A stretch of 64,000 nt of DNA, from assembly GCA_903813345.2 (NCBI GenBank), contig CAIIXF020000007.1:36238538-36302537 (forward strand), read 5' to 3'. The DNA is from Owenia fusiformis. Lineage: Eukaryota; Annelida; Polychaeta; Sabellida; Oweniidae. This document shows positions 38,819 to 50,700 of this stretch, piece after piece (position 1 is the first letter of the stretch; each line of letters opens with the position of its first letter). Below the pieces are notes generated by a model, which was not told the origin of the DNA, searched no databases, and worked only from the letters and a program-made list of their open reading frames with translations. The position numbers and the translations under genes were made by a program.

Positions 38819-39223
38819 GCACACATACTAGTTTTCTGCATTGGAAAAATGCAAATTCTGCATGAAATCCCAAATTCCGCAATAAATTCTGCAAGCAACG
38901 GCTTCATATGAACTATCATGAAATTGCAGGGAATTCAAATTTCATAACATATTAGATGTAATCTTTTAAGTGCAAAAGGCAGAAGTTTGAGAATTTTGAA
39001 ACAATATTTCACATTTCTCCTTGGAAATCCTCTAGTTTTTCATAACAACTCACTGTTTAAGGTGTTAAGATGAGTGACAAATATGAGATGAGGTGGTTGA
39101 CGGGAAAAATTGAATTTTCCAAGAAATTCTGTGCAAAAAAATCAAATTCTGCAAAAATTTTGAAAACCCAAATTCTGCATTTTTTCTGCGGCGACGTGGA
39201 ATCACAGAATTCTAGTATGTGTG
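38819..39223. mobile_element. ~405-bp MITE with CACACATACTAG ends
   Basis: GCACACATACTAGTTTTCTG left, CTAGTATGTGTG right; interior repeats CAAATTCTGC(A). A partial relative is at 48563-48650. Confidence 0.7.
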
Positions 39224-40249
39224 TATAGGTGGTCTTAAGGAAGGCCTATTGTTGATAATATTTTCATGTTAAGTCAGTACACCCTTGCTGAAATCCTCAT
39301 TTTCTCAAAAAGTTGATTGAGTCTCAACAAGTAGATTCATTTGGGAGTGTAGGCTATTGGTAGAATCCACTTTGAATAGGCAGTAGTAAGAATAAAACTT
39401 TTTATTGGTTCTCGAAGTAAAACTTTGTATGTATTATATTACATGTACTATACATTTTTGTGGAAATATTAATGTACCATTGTAAAGCTAATTTTTTACC
39501 ATAATTTGAAATTGTAAAATAAAAAATAATATTAGGTCTATAAAATAAATTTTGTTGTTGTATAATATTTGTATAAGTGTTTCATTCTCCTAAGGTGAAT
39601 ACCCGTACAGCTTTTGTCTACCATTCCCAGTCAAAATCATTTGATTCATCCCGGTCAGCTTGTTGTACTTGCAATACAAGGTTCATCCCTAAACTGGTAC
39701 AAGGTACACCCCAAAACTCATGTTTTCAAATGGATCAACACTGGCCACGTTGAGTCTGCGTGGATTCCATGAGTAATCTACACGTGTATTCTTGTCGTAT
39801 GGATTTCACTTGGGTGATGAACTGATGAAAGGATGTAACAACCTGTGATTATCTTTTGTATCACATTGCAGTCTTGCACGTTCATTAACACCTTGGAGAC
39901 TACATTCATATTGTTAATTAACAGGTGTAAATATACCTTTTCAATAAACCCTAACACGTTTTGGTGCATTAAAGAAGCTATGATATATTGGCTAGATTGC
40001 TGAGGCCATCGCGAAAGGCAGCAAGTTCACGGCCGGTGATCGTACAAAATGGATGGAGGGGGATTAGGCAATTTCTGCAAGAAAACTCAACAAATTTGGA
40101 AGATTTATTTTTTCAAGAGACAATTTGTTCAATTGAAAATTTGTTCAATTTGAAAATTCAATCTAGTCATGTTGGAAAGTCCTATTGTAATCAAGACCAT
40201 TTAAGTTTTTTCCCAAAGTTTTGATATCATAACAATACTTGAGCAATGT

Positions 40250-40460
40250 CATATGATAGATGTGAAATTTTTTGAAAAGTGTTCAGATTAGACAGGGTAA
40301 TTTTTCAAATATGACTGTTCACTGTTCGAATTGAGAGGTGTTCACATTTCAAGTTTTTTTAACATGGGAGTCAATGGGATGAAAAAATGGGACCGAAAAA
40401 AAGTGTTCAGATTTGGAGGTGTTCGGATTAGTCAGGTGTTCAGATATACAGGTTCTACTG
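40250..40460. repeat. Dispersed GTGTTCAGAT repeat, intergenic copy
   Basis: AAGTGTTCAGATTTGGAGGT and CAGGTGTTCAGATATACAGG recur in the 52055-52205 sequence into which the LINE inserted, and resemble the arms of the 9630 MITE. Confidence 0.7.
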
Positions 40461-41115
40461 TAATGAGTTGTCTTGGAGACGAGTTGTCCTGGTGATCAAT
40501 TGACGAGGAAGCTCAAAATCACATGTTTGTTATCTAATTGATTTGAAAGAACCTTAGGACATGACAGTTTGCAATATCGCACCTAAGACTAATTGAAAGT
40601 TAACCAGATCATCAGTTATTTGCATTTAGTATCGTACCTGCCATAGGCAATTACATGTATATTGTACAATACCTAGATAGGGCAAAACCATGGCATAGTG
40701 AATATCAAATCGAACATCCTGTCAACAAGACAATCGCTAGTTAACTCTGGCAGCCATTTTTAAGAATCACTCCATTACTAACTTTACAACTTTTCAAAAT
40801 GGCTGCCATATCAGATTGTTTGGCTTGTATTACATTTTGTTTACTACCAATGAAAATAAGCAGTTCCTCTTACATAGGGATATATTCTATATTGTATTGT
40901 TGTAATTTAATGTGTGTTACGATTTAAAGACAGTTCAATAAGAAAATAAATAGTTATTGATAATGTGATCGAAACAGCGCCTAAAGGACGACTATAGTAT
41001 TATACAAGTAATAAATAACAAAATTCTCATGAAAAGTTGAAAGTTGAACCACTTCCCGATTACTTATCATTCAAGATAATAAAAGAATGCTGATTGGTCA
41101 ATGTAATGTTCTCAC

Positions 41116-41129
41116 TTTATTCATTTATT
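41116..41129 (-). terminator. Candidate RAB3GAP1 polyadenylation signals
   Basis: On the - strand two AATAAA motifs (plus-strand TTTATT at 41116-41121 and 41124-41129) lie about 390 bases past the stop. This would put the repeats at 41290-41510 in the 3'UTR. No transcript data. Confidence 0.4.
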
Positions 41130-41289
41130 ATTTCTTCCTCTATGGTAGCATGGTACCAACAGCATCTAGAATTTCGTCAAAATTACATTTACATGTAATG
41201 TTGGCAGTCAATTTCCAATTCCATATTGCACTTACTCTTAATATGTTCTACTTCAATTGAAATGTAATTAAAAACTCATTAATAGGTCA

Positions 41290-41535
41290 CATCCTCCATG
41301 AAAGATTTTATCCTTAATCAAAAGTTACATTCTCTACTTCATGAAAGTTTGTATCCTCCAAAAAGGCTGTATCCTCCATGTAAAAATAACCTAATATGGA
41401 GGACTATTCCACCTCATTTAAAGGTGGTATGCTCAATCAAAAGTTGTATCCTCCATGAGAGTTTGTATCTTCCAAAAAAGGTTTATCCTCCATGTAAAAC
41501 TGATCTATCCTCATTGAAAGGTTGTATCCTCCGTG
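41290..41535 (-). repeat. Decayed ~25-45-bp repeats derived from RAB3GAP1 stop-codon region
   Basis: On - the coding end GGAGGATACAACCTTTCAATGA is followed by about nine diverged versions (GGAGGATACAAACTCTCATG, GAGGATACAGCCTTTTTGG and others) across the 3'UTR. Confidence 0.7.
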
Positions 41536-41732
41536 AAAGCTCCAGCGAGTCTAAACTCATTGTTCAACAATGTACAATGAAGTCTCTGGGGGGAAGGCTT
41601 GGAGTAGGGAGCAGGGCGAGGCACTTCTGTACGCAGAATATACTCCCTGCCAGCAGGTTTAGGGAAATCTCCACCTGAGGGAGGTTGATTTTCTAAGCTT
41701 GGGGCTACATCAACATCTAAGTCATTGGAGGC
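41511..41732 (-). CDS. RAB3GAP1: RAB3GAP1 exon p: C-terminus
   Basis: Codes ASNDLDVDV to PAGREYILRTEVPRPAPYSK and FRLAGAFTEDTTFQ, TGA at 41511-41513. The end matches the human C-terminus closely. Confidence 0.95.
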   Translation of the reverse strand, partial: ASNDLDVDVAPSLENQPPSGGDFPKPAGREYILRTEVPRPAPYSKPSPQRLHCTLLNNEFRLAGAFTEDTTFQ

Positions 41733-44700
41733 CTGAAAAATATAGTTAAATAAATAGAAAGACATTTGAACATATAATGAATTACTGAAAAAGACATTGG
41801 AACAATAGAAAGGCATTGGAATATGTAGAAAGATACTGGAATATAGTGTGTCTCAAAAAAACGCAACAAACAAAAACATTGCAAATCACAAAACCAGTGA
41901 CACCTTCATTGGTTCCGATTAGTGATCATGAAGCCACATGTCTCTTCTTTCTAATGATATATCATTTATTCAAATGTGGCCACAGACCAACAAATAATCA
42001 TACAAGTGTTCAGTTTTGACAATTTTGGTCCAAAAATGGCCACAATGAATTAAAAAATGCTCAGAATGGTGAAAACCATTAAGTGAAAACATTTTTTCTT
42101 GGTAGAACTAAGTATGAAATGTATGTCATGTAAGTCTTGTGACCAAAACTTAATTCTCAGCTACAATTACATAATGATTTACCCAATTGCATAATAAGGA
42201 TCAGTTGAATTAGTATGTTTCAAACTTGGCACAAGGGCATTTTCACCCATGTGCGAAGAAATAATGATTATTCAGAGGTCCATAATCGTATATAGACATA
42301 TCATTGGAAGGAAGAGACATGTGGCTTTACTTTAAATTAAATTAAATTAATGTAATTATCACTGGATTTGTGGTATTACAATGTTTTTGTTTGTTGCGTT
42401 TTTTTTGAGACGCACTGTAAATTATAGAATACATTTTACCAAGTGACATAAAAAATTCCACCAACACAAATAATGCGTTGCATAGTTTTTTTTGTCTGCA
42501 TAAATTCTGCTTTATTCTGTGACATAGCAAAACTTGACCCCATGTAAAAACTCTACAAGAAGTCTCAGATGAACTTGAAAAACAGCAACTCCACGGAGTA
42601 GCAAATCCCATCGAACAAAACATATTATGCTTATTATAGCTAGTGTAAATGTTGAAATGTTTGTGCACTTTGTGATAGAAGCATGAAATTTGGCACAAAG
42701 TTAGTTTATACCATTGTGAACTAGGCATCATCATATAAAATTTGAACCAAATCCGTTCACTGGTATATGAGTTATCAAAGATTACGTTTTTTACGAAAAT
42801 TGGCCGCCATCTTGAAATTCAGCCGCCATGTTGAAAATTATTTCTTGAACAGAGCTACTGTGTCCCTAGGCATAATCATATTAAATTTCAACCAAATCTG
42901 TTCACTGGTATTTGAGTTATCAAAGATTACGTTTTTTACGAAAAATTGCCGCCATTTTGAAATTAAGTGGCCATCTTGAAAAATTTTTGTCGAACATAGC
43001 TACTGTGTCCCTAAGCATCATCATATAAAATTTGAACCAAATCTGTTCACTGGTATTTGAGTTATCAAAGATTACATCTTTTTACGAAAATGGCCGCCAT
43101 TTTGAAATCAAACGGCCATCTTGAAAATCTCTTTTTGAGCGAAACTCCTTTGTCCCTAGGCATCAGCATATAAAATTTGAACCAAATCCGTCAACTTGTA
43201 TTTGAGTTATCAACAATTACATTTTTTACAAAAAATGGCGGCCATTTTGAATTGAGCGGCCATATTGAAAATTCCTTCTCGAGCAGAGGTCCTACACTCA
43301 TAAGGCATAAGCTTATAAAATTTGAACCAAATCCGTCAACCGGTATTGGAGTTATCGCCCGGACACACGGACAAACAGACGGACGAAAGGACGGACGGCT
43401 TCTTTATATCCCCCACGAACTTCGTTCAGTGGGATAATGAACAGAAATCAGGTTTAACTCTACACTATGCATAACAAATGTAAGATCACGTTCCTTTGTC
43501 TGTGAAACACAGTCATGAAGAATAGAGGCATTATAACAAGTAATACTTATTGGCCTCATTTGAACTTATTCTTACCTTCTCTGCCTCTGCGAATAGTTTA
43601 TGAATAATCTTTCCCTCTGGTCCTCTGGCTGCACCTGCATTACAAAGATAATTGCTCGTGAAATCTTTTAATAGTTAGTCAATGACCCCAATATGGGAAT
43701 TAATGACCCATTTACACAGAATCACAGATCTCCCTAATTACCTTAGCCTTGCCCAAGTCAGTATTTTTTTACTTATCCTGATCTTGAATGGTCATAATAG
43801 AAATCAAGTTAAGTAAAAGAGACTGACTTGGGCAAAGCTATAATTACCTAGATTATTTAGATATTTTTATGTTATCTTAATTTATATTATTCACATTTAT
43901 TACAAAACAGTATCAATATGTACATGAGTACGATATTATACATTTAGATTTATGAAATACAAGCCTTGAAGGCTTACATGACATTTTTTGGCTCGTGTAT
44001 AATGTGGAGTATACAAGCCTGAAGGGTTACATGACATTTTTTGGCTCGTGTATAATGTGGAGTATACAAGCCTGAAGGCTTACATGACATTTTTGGCTCG
44101 TGTATAATGTGGAGTATACAAGCCTGAAGGCTTACATGACATTTTTGGCTCGTGTATAATGTGGAGTATGCAAGCCTGAAGGCTTACATGAAATTTTTGG
44201 CTCGTGTATAATGTGGAGTATACAAGCCTGAAGGCTTACATGACATTTTGGGCTTGTGTATAATGGGGAGTATACAAGCCTGAAGGCTTACATGACATTT
44301 TGGGCTTGTGTATAATGGGGAGTATACAAGCCTGAAGGCTTACATGACATTTTTAGGCTTGTGTATAATGTGGAATATACAAGCCTGAAGGCTTACATGA
44401 CATTTTGGGCTTGTGTATAATGTGGAGTATACAAGCCTGAAGGCTTACATGACATTTTTAGCTCGTGTATAATGTGGAGTATACAAGCCTGAAGGCTTAC
44501 ATGACATTTTGGGCTTGTGTATAATGGGGAGTATACAAGCCTGAAGGCCACTGGCATTTTTTGGGCTTGTGTTTAACGGGGAGTATACAAGCCTGAAGGC
44601 TTACATGACATTTTTTGGCTTGTGGATAATGGGGAGTATACAAGCCTGAAGGCTTACATGACATTTTGGGCTTGTGCATAATGGGGAGTATACAAGCCTG

Positions 44701-47700
44701 AAGGCTTACATGACATTTTTGGCTCGTGTATAATAATGTGACAAAGTCATAGCTGACCTCGTTGGTCAGTCTACTTTATTCACTTCACATCAGTTGATGT
44801 CATAATGATCTTTTGTTACTCATGTTTATAATTATTGCGTTATTTTGATTAGTTTATATTTGTGTTATAACAGTTTTTAGTGATCTTTGAACCCAGTGTG
44901 ATATTTCACAATATCAACAGTTTAATTTCCAATGTTTTATCATCATATTAGAGCAATTTTAGGCATGAACTATTTCTAGAGCCAATCAAATGAAAGGATT
45001 GTTCTTGAGATATGAGTGACAGACAATGATATATGAAGTCAACTGATGTGAAATTTTGTAATGTTTAGTTCAGATCTTTATAAGTTTCGATAGTTTTTGG
45101 CATCATCTTGAATCCTGCAAATTTCGGGTAAACAACATAAAAAGCGATAAAATTTAAAGTCCTGGAGTACAACTGACCAAAACACCAATACTGCTGTATA
45201 TGCTTTGCAAATGTTTATACCTTTATATCTACATCACACTTTACGAATAATTGTATACTTTTTAGGGGGAAAATTTACTTATAAATATGTGTTTTGGACA
45301 TAAATTAGATAATGAATTAAATTAGATAATTAAATTATACATCCAGAGTTCATGAGACGAGGCTCAGAGGTTTTGTCTAGACATTCCTTTCCCACCAAAA
45401 TCTTCCAAATTCTCAGATTCTCAGTAAACATTCAAGCTGTGTGGGCAGAAAATCATCACTATTTCTTATTGACATTTTATAAAATTAAACATTTATTTTT
45501 AGGCCTTTTTTAGTTAATGTGATTTCCTAATATTTTATTGGATAAGACCTCATATTTTGGCTCTGCCCACCTCAAAATTAAGATATAAAAGAGGCGTTTT
45601 TGGCATTGAAACCTCAGAACCTCGTTGCGTGAACTCAGGACAAACCAAAAACTGTAAGTAGCCGATTGAAATGATATTTTTAAACTTTAACTTTTTTTTA
45701 ATAAATTAATGAATTTCCTGTCTGAGAAACCTTTTATATGTTATTTACATTCTTGCTGAAAAACACATAATAATTGCTCTCAGTTTATAATCCAATGGTT
45801 CTTTTTTGGAACGATATATAAGAAATAATTCTGAAAAAACACTGCTTTTTAAATGAGCAATGCAATGTGACTAAATCATACATACATTTCCAAAAATTAA
45901 TGCCCTGTCAAGATATGAACAATATTTAGAGGTGACTATTTAGAACTGACACGACACATACCCGAGTTTTGCCAATACAGATACATGTATACAGGCTGAC
46001 ATTGAGGGGGGGGTCCTGTATTAGGGGGAGCTGGGCATTTAACAGGTTACTTGTTAAAAAATAAAGATACTTAAAGGGGCAACAAGGACTGTAGAGAGAA
46101 AATTAGATTTTTTTTATTTTTTCTGAGCTATCATTTGGCTTAACATCTTCTTTAACATACCTATTTTCTTAAAATGTATGGATAAACTCTCAATTTCAGC
46201 ATTAAGAAGTGTAAATTCAGTTCAATACTTTTATAAAGGGAGTCCCACTTATAGATTTTTAAGATTCACCACGTTTCAAGAGGAATATCAGCTTAAATAA
46301 TGTTCATCCAGGGGGTTTCTTTGTAGATAATAAAAATATATGTTAGTCTTGATGAAATATCCAAACTTAAATATATTTTGACGCTGGTCCATGATTGTTG
46401 AATGGCCCCTCTGCACTAATTGTTGCACCTTTAACATACCTGATATTTTTTGGATGTTGTGAGTAAATTTCATTAAAAAATATCAAGTTTTTTAAATGCG
46501 AGTATTTTTCTGCGAACTTATTGAATGACCTGGTATTTTTATTTCAGTGCCTAATCTTCTCAAATTTGAGCAAAATTCTATCTCGACTGACTGATTCAGT
46601 ACAAGGGAGAAAACTGCAATATCATTGTTTGGGATGTTGGTGTTTGTTCTTCTGATGTCTGGTTGTACTTCATTTATGTTACATTGTCAAGTATTGATTC
46701 AAAGTGGTTAAATTAGACAACCAGGTTTACTACTAAATATAGACATGATGCTTCAGGAAATATAGGCACCGTACTTCAAGACATGCAACTGAATACATAA
46801 CACCATTCTATATTAGAATGAATGTAAAGCCCACAGCTTGTACTCCTGATTGCATTCTTTGTGATAATGTATACATGCACCAATTGTTTCAAAGCTTCAG
46901 CGCTCGGATTTCTAATTACATGTACTGCAAAGGTCACTTCATTATTGTTATAGTGAAACATATGTTTTCTTTTCCTCTTATCTTACTAAACTAATGGATT
47001 CCTATTTGTACATATCTGAAACCAGGGGATGTTACAAAACAGTTGAGCTCAGGTCATTTGGAAAATCTCCCAAGCGGCATGTTTTGTTACGACCCTGACT
47101 CTCACATATTCTTCGACTGATTCAAATATAATGCCATTGCAAGGTATGTAAATGACGCTACAGTGAACCTACCTATAACAGGAACTTCTGGAAGCTCTAA
47201 CAGACTACGTATAAATTTTTCTCGGGTTGTTTGTATCTCCGAGCTCTCTGATGATGTCACTTCCTGTTTGAACTTGCAACGTATCGACTCACCGCGAGCA
47301 ACGAAAGTCTCAGCGAGAGAAATATGCTGTACAACCTCCTGAAAATAAACAGATTGTGTATTTAATGGAAACTACCTAAGTTGCAACAATTACTGTCTGA
47401 TGTATTATACTTTAACAATAATTCATAATTTCAAATTGATTCAGGATGCCTTTAATAAAAATTAATCATTGCATTTAAAACACCTTATTCAATAATATGA
47501 GGTTATATAATGGTTGATTCTGTATATCGTGTTTATACTTAAGTGAGTATATGATATATTCACGAGTGACGCTATCCAGGAGTTGTATATCGTTCTCTAG
47601 AGTTGTATACGATGGGTGGTGGATTTATATTGCAGTTATACAATGCTATTATACAATCATATAAAGCACTTAGGGTGGGATAATATAAGGTATATATATA

Positions 47701-50700
47701 CTTTTGAAATTTTTTCAAAACTTAACACGTTAAAGATTTCAAAATTCCTAAGCCAGTATGCAATGGTCATTACCTCGTAAGACCTGAGTGAGCTGGAAGA
47801 ATCGCGCGTGATTCTGGCTGCTTTGGTTGTCGCCTGGGTGAGGATTTTCACCAGGGAGGGGGTGGGGATTTCGTCTGTCTTGCAGAGACGAAGAATAGCA
47901 GCATGCATCAACATTGGCAGCAGGTGAATCGCAGCATCAGCAGGTTTCAACGCAGCTAAGAAGTGTAGCACCTGGAAAGAGATTATACTTAGATTCAACA
48001 AGCCTATTAATATATTATACATAAAAGTAACAGTAAAATTTGGTAGAAATAGGCTATTGTTTTTTGACCCCCATGTCACATAATTGATTATATTTCTATA
48101 TGGGGTTGTTGAAAATGGTGCTATTATATATCACTTTGTTGCAAATTAAATTATCTTTAATATGATATATCATTGTTAGTGTGATTGTTAAAAAAAATAT
48201 TGATCAGGAATATTGGCTAGGGGGGGGGGGTTTGGCCCACCTTGTATATATAAATTAGAGGTGCGAATTAAAAATATAAATTAATAGGATTCTTAATACT
48301 CAATTAATTCTCAAAAAGTTAATCTTCAATATCTCACGTGTATGTGCTTACGTGACGTCATTGACTGATTGAGCACTAAACAGGTTTACTTTACCTTTTC
48401 AGCCTCTTTGGTGTCATCAAAGAGTCTTTTCTGCCTATGGGCTGGTATGGGTTTGGCACTGGCCCATACTTCCAGCCACATATTGTTGGCAATCTGCATC
48501 CTGGCACTCAGCTGTCCTGCAAATATGGATAGACTCTTTTATGTTATGACATAATATATGTTTTCCACACATCCTAGTTTTCTGCATGAGAAAAATGCAA
48601 ATTCTGCGCAGAAATTCTGCATGAAAAAGTTGAACTCTGTGCCAAATTCATTTATTCCAGATACTGACCACTTAACAATTGAATGCAGGACAACAACCAT
48701 CAAACACCATCCACAAAAAAGTTTGAGGCTATGTCACCAATTGTTGTGGTGACATAATAATGAAAATTCTTGCTATAAATCTTTTTACCTATAATTATAA
48801 TTGATCCATCAGTTTGGGTCTCTTTTTCTTCTATCCAGTCCCTAGGAGAATACCAGCGAACAAAGTCCTTCAAAGTACAACCAGGATTGGCAGCCTGGAA
48901 TGTAATTTAATTAATTCATAATGTAAAGTTAATACACTCGATGGGTACAAGGTATGAGGACTTTTTATGATAAAGGGAACAAAAACACACAAAATGATGA
49001 ATATCGTACTTTGAAGAGAAAAATGGCCACCAAATTAGTCATGTCATTTACCCAACCCAATCAGATCATTACATAAGTCTGTTATTGTGTCTGTAAAAAT
49101 TTATTTTTTGTGAAATTTTACAAACAAGATTTATGTGGCTGCTCACACATGACTAGCAGCAGGGAAGATGACAATAAAAGTGCAATATTTATTTGTTTAT
49201 TTTTTCAAACACTCGCAAGATCCAGTATGTATGGTTTATCTAAGTTAAACCCCACATTGACTCTTATGAAAGGTAAATGGTCCATGTCCAATTTTTGAAA
49301 AATTTGATTTCTTTTATATTGACTATGAAGTATGTGTGTTGAAAAGTGAGTGGGTGTTTTTGAAATGGAACTGTCGATATCATTATATTGTCATCCATAA
49401 ATTTCATGTACCTGAAAATTTAGGGAAATTAATACAACTTGGGAGATTTTATAGAAACAACCTGTGAGTTTCTGTTTTTTTTGTTTGCCTGTTATTTATA
49501 GCATAATATTTTTGTTGTTTGAATCCTTCATTGAATATTGTGTCCTTGTTGCCTACTCATTGATCAAAAAATATGTGCTAATTCATTTATTGCAAACTGA
49601 TGTAACATAAAAAGGTCACAAGCTCTTGTTGACTTCACATTGATCAAAAAAATATGTGCTAATAAGTGTAATGATGTTTTTCGACAAATGAATTATGACA
49701 TTTTTCAAAATAACAATTGTGTTCTCCTGGTGGGAGTATACTAATTGATTTACATTGGCTCGTAGACATCCAATGACCAATGAGCTACTGCATATTGTTG
49801 GCTAGGCACATTGCCAGCTGACCCTGTGAAAAAGTGAGTGACTTGGATCTTAAAGTGCCCAACTGCTAAACTAGGAAGTGCTTAATTCATTCCATTGGCT
49901 AGAGAGTGTCAAAGTTTTTTATATTGATGACCAACAAATTATTGCGTCATAAATGTTACACTTTGTATTAAAATGGCTGCCATGTATTAGGAAAGTGCAA
50001 TTAAAAGGGGATTCTCGAATTAAAACTGTTGATTCAAGATAAGAACATCCCCATTTTTATGTACTCAATGTAGATTCCAGCACACTTGATAAAGTATTTC
50101 CTAAATATTGTGTTACATTTTTTGGGTATCACCCTGTAGCACAGAACCTTGCAAACACTCACCTTGAACGACTCCATATCAGAAAGTAAACAAGTACTTT
50201 GCATTTTGGCCCGTAAATGTGAGCCCTCCGAGGTAGAGCCAAGTTTTGTGAGCACCTCTGCATGTTGTTCCAACATATCTTCCGTCATAGGGGCAGGTTC
50301 TTGGGTCACAGGTATATATAACGGTATTTCTGTATCCAGTATAAGCAGATCTCCACACTGCCTTAACCTTCCATCTGGTTTAATAGGACTTATGGGGGTT
50401 TTAGTTGGCGGAATTTGACTAGATGGATTTGAAGATTCTGATATTTTCTCAGGTATGTCAGATTCTGAAGCAGCATCTGAATCCGAGTTTTTATTTTGAG
50501 ATGTCGAACTTTCATTTATTGTTTTAAAATCTGACTGTTTTGATTGGTTCGATTTTGTCGATGTTTCACTTGAATTTTCATTGCATTCAAAGAATTCTTC
50601 ATCATCTGTTGAGCTTTCAGCATCTGATTGCACTGCAGTTTCCATGGTAATATTGTCCGTTTCCATGGCAACATTGTTTGTCTCCTCGGTAACATTGCTC

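Larger units (their letters stand above)
37292..41100. other. Intergenic space between the convergent genes
   Basis: Apart from the listed repeats and MITEs I see no gene. Frames at 39778-39969, 39988-40224 and elsewhere are short and unrecognised. Confidence 0.6.
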
